A DNA stretch of 41,609 bases from Stereum hirsutum FP-91666 SS1 (GCF_000264905.1 NW_006763140.1:1-41609), one strand, 5' to 3'. Shown: positions 1 to 9,151, counted from the stretch's first letter. The notes: generated by a model not told the origin, from the sequence alone. Numbers and translations: made by a program.

Positions 1-93
1 TTTCATCCCGACACGCTCAAACCGACACTCAACCCTCGCCCCCTCATTTATTTTACGCCTCCGTCAAAATTGACACGTAAATACCCAAAAAAA
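1..93. repeat. 93-bp direct repeat, copy 1
   Basis: The first 93 bases recur without mismatch at 400-492, an offset of 399 bp. The repeat runs from the window edge to an A-run, which is 7 long here and 8 long in copy 2. The sequence is pyrimidine-rich on this strand. Because copy 1 begins at the window edge, its true left boundary is unknown and it may belong to a longer tandem array. Seen directly; its nature (satellite or element end) is not decided. Confidence 0.9.
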
Positions 94-399
94 CGTCACT
101 CCCACGTCAATCCTTTCCTTCTCCACGTCTCTCCTAACCGAAAACACGTCTCCTGCATCCCGAAACACGCTCCTATCCGACACGCTCTTATTTTCGCTCA
201 CGTCGACTCTGCCCGACTTATCACATCTCACCCACGTCTCTGTCCATTTTTCCATCTCTCACGCTCACATGTCATCTTCACCACCTTCACACACCTCGAA
301 AACATCACAAACACGCTCTATTCCACCAACACGTCAAACACGTCCTCGTCACACCCACTCGACCTTATCCACGACGCTCTCAAACATCTCTGCCATATT
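94..399. repeat. CACGTC/CACGCTC-rich spacer between the direct repeats
   Basis: This stretch between the two 93-bp copies is made largely of short variants of CACGTC and ACACGCTC in C/T-rich DNA. An open frame runs through it (70-912) because stop codons are rare in such composition; the translation is low-complexity and I see no domain. I read it as simple-sequence spacer within a satellite-like block, not as a gene. Confidence 0.5.
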
Positions 400-492
400 T
401 TTCATCCCGACACGCTCAAACCGACACTCAACCCTCGCCCCCTCATTTATTTTACGCCTCCGTCAAAATTGACACGTAAATACCCAAAAAAA
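400..492. repeat. 93-bp direct repeat, copy 2
   Basis: Identical to 1-93 with one extra A in the closing A-run. Perfect identity suggests recent duplication or active homogenisation, in contrast with the heavily decayed repeats that follow from about 1.1 kb. Confidence 0.9.
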
Positions 493-1119
493 ATCGATTT
501 TATCGTTTATTTCCCACGGTCATTTACTTATATAACTGTGTTTTTTCGCTGCCAAACTGTCCCTTTTGCGCTATATGATTCAGCAACGGACCTATCTCTC
601 AATCGTTTTGCTCCTGGAGACGCTCATTTCACAGAGTTAGCACACTTCTGTCATTCCACTATGGGCCACCGTGGCTTTAGGTTTGACTTGGCAGTCACCG
701 GAATTTGCCGCCTTCCTCTCTTCTCAACCGCCACCTTCCGCACGGATGTCGCAACGGTGAGTGAAGGACTTGGGATACATATGTCTTTTTGCGTGGTAGT
801 CTATGCTTATTTTGGTCTGGCTGTCTTTGTCTCTCTGTGTTTGAATATTTGTCTCTCTGTCAATGGTTTCATCCAGGTCTCAGTGCTCGGACTGTGCTAC
901 GCTCGCTGGTAACTAAGGAAACACTGAGTCTGCCAAAGATTTCTAGGGTATTGTTCAATCCGGCTCGTTCTCTCACGGCATGTGTTCCAACCCATGTGAG
1001 GAGCCGTTTGGGCTCCATAAGCTGTGGCGACTGTTCAAATTCAGCTAAACCGGTTGATTTTCAGCAGCAGAAAGGATAGGTAGAGATTCGGAGCCTGCAG
1101 GGATCCTCCCTTAGTGAAA
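493..1119. other. No supported gene
   Basis: Between the direct repeats and the 175-bp array I see no convincing coding signal. The stretch holds a T-rich segment around 780-870 and short open frames without recognisable domains. Confidence 0.4.
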
Positions 1120-2480
1120 ACGTTGGCGATCGCTCATTTTACGCCCGATCTTGGACATTTTGGGCTCAAAATGACGACAGAAAGTGCGCAGTCAGTACCT
1201 GTCAAGATAGATCTGAACAGCAACGGTCCACAGAACCTTCCTAACGAGGACAAACCCGTCGGTGAGCTTTCGCTTCCCATAGTCCATTCACAAAAATATG
1301 TTCGCGTTTGCTCAGTATCGGTTCGATTTCTTACGTTATGGGCTCCAAATGACGGGACGGGTCAGGTGCATCGACGTCAACGAAAGTTTGATAGAAAGAG
1401 GCCCACCTATTGTCGAGAATAAGGATGGTAACATTGGTACGTTTTCGTCCCCCATATATGCCTCTCAAATGTCTGTCCGCATTTGCTCAATTCTCTGCCG
1501 ATTTTCAATGTAGCGCGCTCAAAATGACGGCGGAGGGTACCGCTTTGAGATCTGAAAAAGGTTTGGCAGGAAAACACCCGCTCACCCTCGAGAACGAGCC
1601 GAGATAGATCGGTGACTTTTCGATGGTATCACCCCTTCTCGAGAATGTGCTCGCATTAGCTCATTTGACGTTCTATCTTCAATATAGGGTGCTAGAAATG
1701 AAGGATCGAGGTAGGCGCACTAGCCCTGATCAAGGTTTGGACGGAAATGACCCACTCAACGATGAGAACGAGGTGAACGATGTTGGTGAGTTTTCACCCA
1801 TACCGCCCTCTTCCGAAAATGAATTCGCGTTTGCTCAAATATGCTACGATGTTTACGGTTGCGGGCTCGAAAGGACGGCATAGGTATGTGCTCTCGTCTC
1901 CAATTAAGATTTGGAGAGAAACTACCCCCGCATCGTCTATAACGAGCACGAACGGTGGGGTGAGTTTCATTCTCAGTACCATCCTCCTCGGAACCCGGTT
2001 CGTTCTCGCTCATTTGCGGTTCGTTTCTCAAGCTATGTGGCTCGAAATGGCGGTCTACATATGGTCAATCGGTCCCCGTCCGCGGTCGTTTGCACCACCT
2101 TGGCAGACGCAAGTTATCGATGTGAATCTCTGAGGTGAGTCATTGCCTTATAACGCTCCTCTTAGAATTTTCGTTTGTGTTTGCTCATTTGCTGCTTGAT
2201 CGGGCTTCACAGAGGCTCAAAATGACAGGAGCGGTTAGGTACAGCCGCGGCCCAAAAAGTTAGATGCGAATCGACCCAGTAATGAGTGAGAACGGAGGCG
2301 AGCATCCCGGTGAGTTATGGCTTCAAGTCCCCTATCACAAAATATGTTCCCATTGGCTCAATTCTCGTTCGAATTGCTTCGTGATGGGATCATAATCGCG
2401 GGACAGGTATACCCTCTCATTGACACATTTTTTTTAACACAAAACCAGAAAGGTGAGGAACAGTTTCTCCCGCCAAGGAC
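1120..2480. repeat. Degenerate tandem array, about 175-bp period, eight units
   Basis: A core resembling GGGCTCAAAATGACGG recurs near 1162, 1340, 1515, 1691, 1863, 2037, 2213 and 2384. About 30 bp before each core lies a TTTGCTCAWTT-like word. A GGTGAGTTTTC-like word recurs near 1260, 1434, 1610, 1784, 1958, 2131 and 2308. Spacings are 173-178 bp throughout although the units are strongly diverged between these landmarks. This is seen in the sequence; whether it is an old satellite or a decayed array of exon-intron units is open (see findings). Short open frames inside it are not convincing genes. Confidence 0.75.
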
Positions 2481-2531
2481 TGAGTCAAATAGGCGCCGAT
2501 TTGACAGCGTGGGACAGTTCCCTGGCCTAGC

Positions 2532-2700
2532 GACCATGGTGCGCCTCTCTATCTTCCTTTTCTCTTGCTCTTTTGTGTGTTTTACGTCACTCAATACACT
2601 CCGTATACCGTGTCTACATCTTGTTTGGGGCCGGTGCGCCCTCTCAAGGTGAAGATATCGACTATTTCGCCGGTGGGCCACCCCCTACCTGTAAGTGTCG
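2532..2700. repeat. Diverged duplicated block, copy A
   Basis: Starts with GACCATGGTGCGC and carries the words CACTCCGTATACCGTGTCTACA and GTTTGGGGCC in the same order and spacing as the block beginning at 3031, about 499 bp downstream. Identity is patchy, so the duplication is old. No protein family is recognisable in either copy. Confidence 0.55.
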
Positions 2701-3030
2701 CGCGATTGGGAATTCAAGGTTCGCTGGCCGGTTTTTTTTTGCTGAATGTGACTCGCCCAATTGATAAAACACTGTAGCTGTCATGGCGTCGCCTTTTGAA
2801 GCCATAGCGCGCTCGGAATTGTGTTTTCTGGGGGTAAGTCACCCCTTATAGCCGTTTTCACCGAAACGTTAGCGTAACTCACTCATTTTTCGTGCGATTA
2901 CCTTCGTTTTAGGCTCCAAATACTTATATGAACGTCCAATAACATTGCCGATCAATGCGTCGACGATAACCGGTCGCGCTCCGTCACGAACGATGTTTGT
3001 GGGGTACCTAGAGGGGCATTGTGCGCCTCC
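2701..3030. other. Possible outlier unit of the 175-bp array
   Basis: The stretch between the two duplicated blocks contains a word resembling the array core (AGGCTCCAAATAC, about 2911-2923) preceded by an ACTCATTTTTCG word, so it may be an isolated, further decayed unit of the array. No gene is supported. Confidence 0.35.
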
Positions 3031-3200
3031 GACCATGGTGCGCTTTTTTTTTCTTTCCTTTTGATCTCTTCTTTTTTTGCGTTGAGGCCCTCTTTGTACT
3101 CCATAGATTGTGTCTGCAACAGGTTTGGGGTCCGCGCGGCCTTTTCTCGTCGAGAATTCGACGTTTTGGCGGAAATGGCGTCCCCCCAGCCTAAACGGCT
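3031..3200. repeat. Diverged duplicated block, copy B
   Basis: Counterpart of the block at 2532. It shares the 13-bp opening word exactly and the ordered words TACTCCATAGATTGTGTCTGCA and GTTTGGGGTCC. The T-rich tract after the opening word is longer than in copy A. Old segmental or tandem duplication; not coding as far as I can see. Confidence 0.55.
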
Positions 3201-3729
3201 CCCACTCGATTTTTTCCCTTTTGATGCGCAGTTATTTTGGTACGGGGCGACTGCCTACATCTAGGGCATCCCGTAGATGCCTTCACGTCGTGGGTCGGGG
3301 TCGTACAGCGCCGGTAACGGGCCAAAGCGCTCGATGGTGCATTGTGCTCGTCCCAGACTGACAGCTCTCTACGCGACGCAACAGCACCCAACTCACTTTG
3401 GGCACCAGCCTCTTCTCGCGTCGTCTGGGAAAGCTGTGACGGACGGTGCACCTACTTTCTTCGCACCCAATTGTACGTAGTAGACTTTATGACTCGAGCT
3501 CGACGCGGTCGTTCACCGAGTCATTCTCAGAGTCACGATCCGACTCACACCGTGCTCGCCAGCCCTCAAAACGTCAGGCCTATGCTCGCGTCGCTTCTCC
3601 CCACTCGTCTTCGCCCACCATCGTACTGTCCATAGCAGTATATCTTTACACAGCCTACGACACTTCATCTCGACTATAACCACCACTCATCGTATACCCA
3701 GAACGAAAAACAGCATCAGCATTAGAACC
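3201..3729. other. Mixed non-coding sequence and upstream region of the ligase fragment
   Basis: No gene is supported. The last 120 bases contain a TATATC word near 3640 and a pyrimidine/A-rich leader (CAGCATCAGCATTAGAACC) directly before the ATG at 3730. This suggests that the ligase fragment still carries some of its original upstream sequence. Confidence 0.35.
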
Positions 3730-4390
3730 ATGGCCACCGCATTACCCCAAAAATACAACCCCTCCGACTCAGATCTTATCAACTCCCTTCACCGCTTACA
3801 CGAAAAGTCCCCGAAACTTGTCCGCTCGTCGAAATATGAGGCGCCGGAGGACCCGAGCATCGTTGTTGAGAGCTGGAAGATGAATGAGTTCAAGTATTAT
3901 GATATCTCGAGTCCGTTCCCGACATTGGCGAGGGGACTGTTTACGGTTGATGTCACGGATGGGCGGGGTGATACGAAGGAGAAGGAGGAGGGGAAGGAGG
4001 AGGCAGAGGGAGAGAGGGAGAGGGAGTATAGGATTGTGGCAAGGGGATATGATAAGTTTTTTAACATTGGAGAGGTTCCCTGGACTACTGTGCGTGCTTT
4101 CTCCCGTCGTTTTCCCATCCTTTATCTCTGACATTATTTGATAGTGGGCCGCCCTCGAGGAGCATACGACGCCGCCGTACACGCTCACTCTGAAATCGAA
4201 CTTAGTGGCAATCGACAGCTCCGGTGAGTCGGAAGGAATCCGGAAGACTCCGCTAGAGTTGTGCGATTTTGCCGATGCACATCCCTCTCCTCATCCCTCA
4301 CCTCTCCCTCAACCTCCCTCAAACTCTCCGCCGCACTCTTTGCCGTATCACCCAAAGATTCCACAGCGTCCGCGATCGCAAGAAGCATGA
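3730..4390 (+). pseudogene. TRL1: Truncated fungal tRNA ligase (N-terminal part of the adenylyltransferase domain)
   Basis: Two exons, 3730-4089 and 4145 onward, with a 55-nt GT-AG intron. The translation has the conserved start of fungal tRNA ligase: LHEKSPKLVRSSKY near residue 22, WKMNEFKYYDISSPFPTLAR, then ARGYDKFFNIGEVPWTT at the exon end and WAALEEHTTPPYTLTLKSN in exon 2. In the family the lysine of K-x-N-G is the AMP-accepting nucleophile (motif I). Here conserved sequence stops at position 4201, directly after KSN, and the expected Gly is lost. The frame then runs through about 62 unrelated residues to a stop at 4388-4390. A full ligase is about 800 residues, with kinase and phosphodiesterase domains, so this about 201-residue product cannot ligate. 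It is probably a partial gene duplicate. A Glu/Lys-rich insert (about residues 85-98) interrupts the domain. Confidence 0.85.
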
Positions 4391-4735
4391 ACGAAGCAAA
4401 ATCGGAGAAGACACCGGAGCCTTCTGATGTTGTGGTTGACCAGAGGATAGAGGGGGAGTTGGAGTTGGAGTTGGAGGAGACGAGGGATCCATAATCTGAG
4501 TTGGCTTTTTTCTTGGTGTTGATGGGGAGGTCTATATCGAAGGAAGGAGAGGCCATGTCGGCTTGGCGGAGGTGCCAGATAAATTCCGGGACAAGATTCG
4601 CTGAGAATGGGATAGTATTAGCGAAGAGCATGAAGATGCGAAACTGGGATGATAGGAGTTTTGAATCCGATCTTCCGCATAAACGAGAACGACACTTCAG
4701 AACGAAGGCAATGATGGCGATGTAGCCGCGTTATA
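4202..4735 (-). other. Unassigned segment after the ligase breakpoint, with a minus-strand open frame
   Basis: A minus-strand frame (4185-4631, extendable a little upstream without its ATG) reads through this segment. It starts with a hydrophobic/aromatic stretch (FRIFMLFANTIPFSANLVP), then a Ser/Asn-rich part, then an acidic helical-looking part (ESLREVEGEVRDEE). I do not recognise a family, and its 3' end runs antisense into the ligase exon. It may be a piece of another gene joined in inverse orientation at the breakpoint, or chance. Confidence 0.2.
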
Positions 4736-4781
4736 TCGGTAATATCACTGCCACAGCGGCTTCTGATTCCAAGTAGGTATA

Positions 4782-5068
4782 CTGTACTATTTCGACCTTA
4801 TGTTCAGTCACGCGTCACGGACACCCCCACAGCGCCAAGAGGTCACAGGTCACAGAGGTCTGTGAACTGAGAAAACACCCTTTAAAAATCAATATTTTTC
4901 GATTCGCGCCTCCGGCGCGACGTATAAGGTCATTTTGGACCGCCTATGAACTCGAAGTCACAGCAGGGGGAGTCGGACAGCCACCGAATAACCGACGTGA
5001 ACTACGATTTTGCCCAGTTCACAGCATCACAGGTCACACCCCGTGAACATAAGGTCGAAATGGTACAG
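4782..5068. mobile_element. TA-flanked MITE (Tc1/mariner-like), element 1
   Basis: The left end reads CTGTACTATTTCGACCTTAT and the right end is its inverted copy with one mismatch; matching continues to about 25 bp (TIRs 4782-4806 and 5044-5068). TA dinucleotides flank both ends (4780-4781 and 5069-5070), as expected for Tc1/mariner-type insertion. The 287-bp element has no transposase frame. Subterminal GGTCACAGGTCACAG words near the left end and CACAGCATCACAGGTCAC near the right end extend the symmetry, and a GC-rich hairpin (CGCGCCTCCGGCGCG) lies near 4907. A second element with the same outermost bases is at 28933. Confidence 0.75.
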
Positions 5069-5307
5069 TATGCGCATCCCGAACGGCAGCTATACGTCGT
5101 GGACGCTCGAGCTCGCAGGCGTACCATCTGCGAGTTTTATCAAGTCAAGCAAGTGATCAATGCACTGATAGATGATGGTTCGCGCAATGCAACCTTCAAT
5201 ACAAGCGAACATATATGTCCATCTACTCCGCTCGAACAAGCCTGAAACCGGAAAGGACGAAGGAACGATGAATGAAATGATGACGTACTATTCTTGCTCG
5301 TACATAC

Positions 5308-5514
5308 GCTTTGTAGGCATCGGGAACGTTCCTCGCATCTCGCGCTAGCTTCCTCCCATTCTCGCTCAACTCGCTTCCGCTGTCAGTCTTTTCGACCTGA
5401 ATGAGCTGTAACCGGAGAAGGTCGATCCAGGCGTTGATTTGGGTTTGTGACGGTTGCTTGCCGGCCTCGAAGGCGGCGACGACAGATGTTGCTTTGTCCG
5501 TACCGCTGAGCACG
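5308..5514 (-). pseudogene. Orphan exon resembling a HAM1-like (DUF5923-type) protein
   Basis: On the minus strand an open exon is bounded by a good acceptor (TTCTCAG before 5514) and donor (GTATGT after 5308). It encodes about 69 residues, including EAGKQPSQTQINAWIDLLR and SELSENGRKLARDARNV. This pattern, with LSENGR-KLA followed by an acidic/aromatic helix, resembles the N-terminal part of basidiomycete HAM1-like/DUF5923 proteins as I remember them; that identification is from memory. No other exon of such a gene is visible on either side. I read it as a gene fragment left by duplication or rearrangement, lying head-to-head with the HNH gene. Confidence 0.45.
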
Positions 5515-5711
5515 CTGAGAATGATGGTGGTAGAATCAAGAGAGAGACGTTAGGAGAGGGTTATGGAGAGTAATAGGAGAATGGTATGAGCGCATCGATG
5601 ACGAGAAAGCGAGCGGGAGCATCGGCCACTCGGAAGTTGCCGGGAAACCATCACTGGCGTTGTGGCCTTTCCTCCTCTCTCGGTCGTCTTCCACTTGTGC
5701 TTTTGCCCATC

Positions 5712-7656
5712 ATGTCGAAGGTCATCGATGGCTACAAGATATATATGCCCACCGCAGCTTCTAAGTTTCCTTACACTCCTGATATCCCTAACGAACATAT
5801 GCCTCAGCCTCTCAGCTCGCCGACACCTACTGGGCACGGTTCGACCTCGACCAAGAGAAGGCGTATCAAAGAAGTCAGCGCTGTGAACCAGGAGAAAGAA
5901 AAATTCAGGAACGATCCAGGTTGTTTTGTCACTGGCATGAGCGATCTGACTCTCCAGGCTGCCCACATCGTGAACGCTGCTCGTGATCAAAGCGATCCAT
6001 CACGACTTCCCAATGTGGTGAGCTCCATGACATCCCCGTCAAAACTCATTTTCACCTCGCCCTCTAGCTTCATATCCTCACAGATGTACTCACTATTATC
6101 CGCAATCCTGGATCGTTTACGCTGGAAAGCTTAGAGAACTCCTTTCTTCGTATGACGTTTCCCACTTCTACTCTTCATTGAGTGTGTGTCTGACAAGTGA
6201 TACAGTGAGTCCGTCGCTGCACACGCATCTGGACTTGTATGCCACCTACGTTATCACGTTAAGTAAGGACTCCCTGAAAGAAGTGGTCAAGATCTTAGAA
6301 GAAGCCAACCAAGTCTGGGATTACGCCGTAAATGAGTTGGGACAGAAGAAGACACCCCGGACCATTACTGTACGTAGCTTATGAGGACCCGGGTCTATAG
6401 AGGGGGAGGTTGAATACTAATCCCCCAGTTCTGAACCGTCCAGAGGGTAGAAGGTTGGATACGTTAGTAGGATGGTCCCCCAGCGGGATTCGGCCCCGGA
6501 AGCGAAGGTCGGATCCCGATCCCCCAGTGGGACTACCAAATCTGGATTAATATTCCATTTTTGGCCTTCGGCCGGCCTCCGGTTCCTCAATCCCCCAGTT
6601 TCCGACCGAAAAAAGTCGAGGTCGGAGGCGCCATCCCCCAGTGGATTTCCTTATAAGGAATCCCCCAGTAAACCCCGAAAATCATCGATTTTGGTATTCG
6701 ACCTCCCCCTCTATAAACCCGGGTCCTAGCTTATGCCCTATTGCCGGCGAATCATGCGCGGTGACGACAGTTATTTCCTCAGTGGGCGAACCCCGCCCTA
6801 ATCGCCGTGAAGTTCGACCTCATACTTCTCCACCCGCTCCTTTTCCTTCCACGCGAACAGCCGTTCGTTACCCTGAAAACCCGCACACCGCCAACGTATA
6901 GCTACTGGAAGCTCAACAATCGCGAACTCCGTGAACTCAATTTTGCGCCTGAGTCTTCGCTCGACCCTGCACCTGAGTCCGCGCCGTATCCTCCCTTTTT
7001 CCACACGTCTCGCGTAGACGGCGACAACGTGAATCCATTCCTTCTCATCCTCAACGCGGGGTTAAAGCTCGCACACCACCGCGACAAGTACGGTTTTACT
7101 CTACTGACGGCCCGCCAGGTTGAGCTCGCGGAGTTGACCCTCAAGGCTTACGACCTGATTTATCACCTACCGCAAAATTTCTCATTTTCGCCATTTCCTG
7201 CAGCTGCTCCGGCCATCGCTTCTCTCCCCCTCATGGCAGCTACATCTCAACGAGCACCTGACACTCGACAGGCGGAGGACAACGGGATGCCCGCCGGTAG
7301 TAGAGCTAGCAATGATAAGATGGAGGAGGATGGTCAACTCCAACACGACGAGGATATAACTGACGATGAATCGGAGGGTGATGGAGATCTACTTAGTCGG
7401 GGAGAAAGTGACATGATTGTTGCGAAGCTTGTGGACAAGAATACCACCTTGAAGGAGAGGCAGGAGCTTGGAGCGTTACTATTTGGATGGACACAGCGTG
7501 AGTCGCCTTTTCCCCTCATTTGCTGTATCGCCGTAGCTTGGAGGATCGAGATCTGACTGTGTCACTCTTCTGCCAGCTCATCGCCCATTCCCCTTTGTCC
7601 CCGACGTGGAGCTGCCGGAGGAACTCACCCTGTTTGGGACAGGACAAGCCGTGTGA
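5712..7656 (+). CDS. HNH-endonuclease-domain protein (HNH_2-like)
   Basis: Five exons: 5712-6017, 6068-6149, 6206-6369, 6771-7497 and 7577-7656, giving about 452 residues in frame. A start at 5586 would add 42 residues; the acceptor at 6782 would remove four. Residues about 69-85 carry CFVTG followed by LQAAHIVNA (first His). Exons 2-3 join to give GSFTLESLENSFLLSPSLHTHLDLY, supplying the Asn and second His of an H-N-H fold. A long helix and an 'SYWKLNN' segment follow, then VDGDNVNPFLLILNAG and an acidic tail (about 350-400). This layout matches the fungal proteins with an HNH_2-type domain known mainly from basidiomycetes; their cellular role and substrate are not established. Intron 3 is swollen by a MITE. 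No signal peptide is visible. Confidence 0.75.
6376..6383. repeat. Target-site duplication, left copy (AGCTTATG)
   Basis: The 8-bp word AGCTTATG directly abuts the left end of the element at 6384 and is repeated exactly at 6728-6735. An 8-bp duplication is the hallmark of hAT transposition. Confidence 0.85.
6384..6727. mobile_element. hAT-like MITE inside intron 3 of the HNH gene
   Basis: This 344-bp element has 34-bp terminal inverted repeats with two mismatches, starting AGGACCCGGGTCTATAGAGG on the left, and lies between perfect 8-bp duplications (AGCTTATG). It encodes nothing. Inside are six copies of TCCCCCAG (near 6421, 6476, 6520, 6591, 6634 and 6661), which may bind a transposase or be remnants of internal duplication. 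Removing the element and one duplication copy leaves an intron of about 49 nt, normal for this genome, so the insertion went into a pre-existing intron and enlarged it to about 400 nt. The near-perfect ends suggest a fairly recent insertion. Confidence 0.85.
6728..6735. repeat. Target-site duplication, right copy (AGCTTATG)
   Basis: Exact repeat of 6376-6383, directly following the right inverted repeat, which ends GGGTCCT. Confidence 0.85.
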
Positions 7657-9151
7657 TACACGGTGATTATTTCGTCCGATGAATAGATTTGCACACTCTG
7701 ACAGGCCCGCACCATTGTTTCCTCGTCAATGAGCTCAGAGTGTCGATTCCGATTGGCTTCTGAGACCGTTTACCTGTCCAATTCTGAGTCCCAAAATCTT
7801 CTCTGAAACGTCCTGAGAATCAACCGCCACTCTGAACACCCCGCTTCACATGGTTTGTTTCTGTCGATTCTGGAGTGTCTTGTAAGAAGATCGACCTTCC
7901 TTCCTACATTTCACAAATTCTAAGGAAAACACTTTTTGTTGCCAACGACATTGCTCTTGCCGCCTCACCGTCCTTCCCCATCCCTTCGGTAGGCGCCACG
8001 AACCCGTTCGCTTCATACCCAATTTCTGCACCGTCGCAGCAATCTCCCGAGTCCCTAGCCCTCCGTCCGTCTCAGGTCATAAGCCCACGGTATCCTACTT
8101 CGCAAGGGTGTTTCGTTCTGCTGGTGCGGTTGTTATGGACTCGAGGTGGAATCGGTGTAGTGCTTCACCGAATCCTCAGCCACAGCCGCATGGGAGACTG
8201 GGTCCTTGACCGAATCCTGCAGAGCCTAAATTCACAGCCTGCATCGCTTCAGGATTGATTAAGACTAGCGTCGAACCTATACTCTGCTATGCGTTCGCAT
8301 TCCAGCAGAGTCAACTCTGAAGCTTCACAGAAGTAGACGTACGCGCCCGCATCGAGCGATCCGCACCAATCTAGTATGAGCGAGGTCGAATTACTTATTG
8401 CAGAGGCTGATTCTGAACGGCGCATATACGCGATGGAGGAGTTTCGGTGGGCGAATTACCTCTGAGCCTGGTGTTCACGTTGACGGGGATGGTGTGGAAT
8501 CTATTCCTGTGGGAAGGGACAATTAAATGCGGGAGCTGGGACTGGCATCGGTCATGGGATATTTGTCGAATCACTATTCGCTGCCCCTTTCGTCATGCTA
8601 GCTCTCCTACGGAGTACTCATTTCACCATTGGACACATTGTCTTCGTTAACTAAATCTGAGTCGTCACGTATTGCATGCTTATCGGTTCGGCTTTTCATT
8701 GTATATACCAATGCCACTAAGACCTGAGCCAGAGCGGCTTTTTCGTCATCAACAGCGACCGTGACACCGTACACATCGGTGAGTCACCCAACCAACATAT
8801 CCTTGTACGATATTCGTTCGTGCTCAACCAGTTTCCGTCTGCTTCCAGTCATTGAGACCTTAATTTGACTGGGCGTACAAGCTCGTCATAGCAAGTACTG
8901 ATCTGAACTAGGTAAAATTCATGTCGCGTTACGGCGCACCAAATATCTCCGCCTGGTACGACACTTTGATCAAGACCCTGAAATTCGTCGTCCATGGCTG
9001 TAGATATGGATACCAAGCTAACAGCATACACCTCTAAGTAGTAGCCAAAGCCATCCTTAGACATCTATTAATGCCGCTTCCCGTTCCGAGCGCACAGACA
9101 CATTGCGTGTACCCGTAGAAATCAATAAACGAGATGTTCAGTGTCGTCAGC
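7657..9151. other. Intergenic, no supported gene
   Basis: Contains only short frames on both strands, the longest about 127 residues at 7875-8258, none with a recognisable domain or a conserved splice pattern. Both neighbours end here (convergent genes), so the interval should hold two 3' untranslated regions. Confidence 0.4.

Noticed and set aside
70..912. 280-residue open frame at the left edge
   Set aside because: It runs through the perfect direct repeats and C/T-rich simple sequence, where stop codons are rare. The translation is low-complexity with no domain.
4946..5245. 99-residue plus-strand frame
   Set aside because: It lies largely inside the TA-flanked MITE and crosses its right end into unrelated flanking sequence; no homology pattern.
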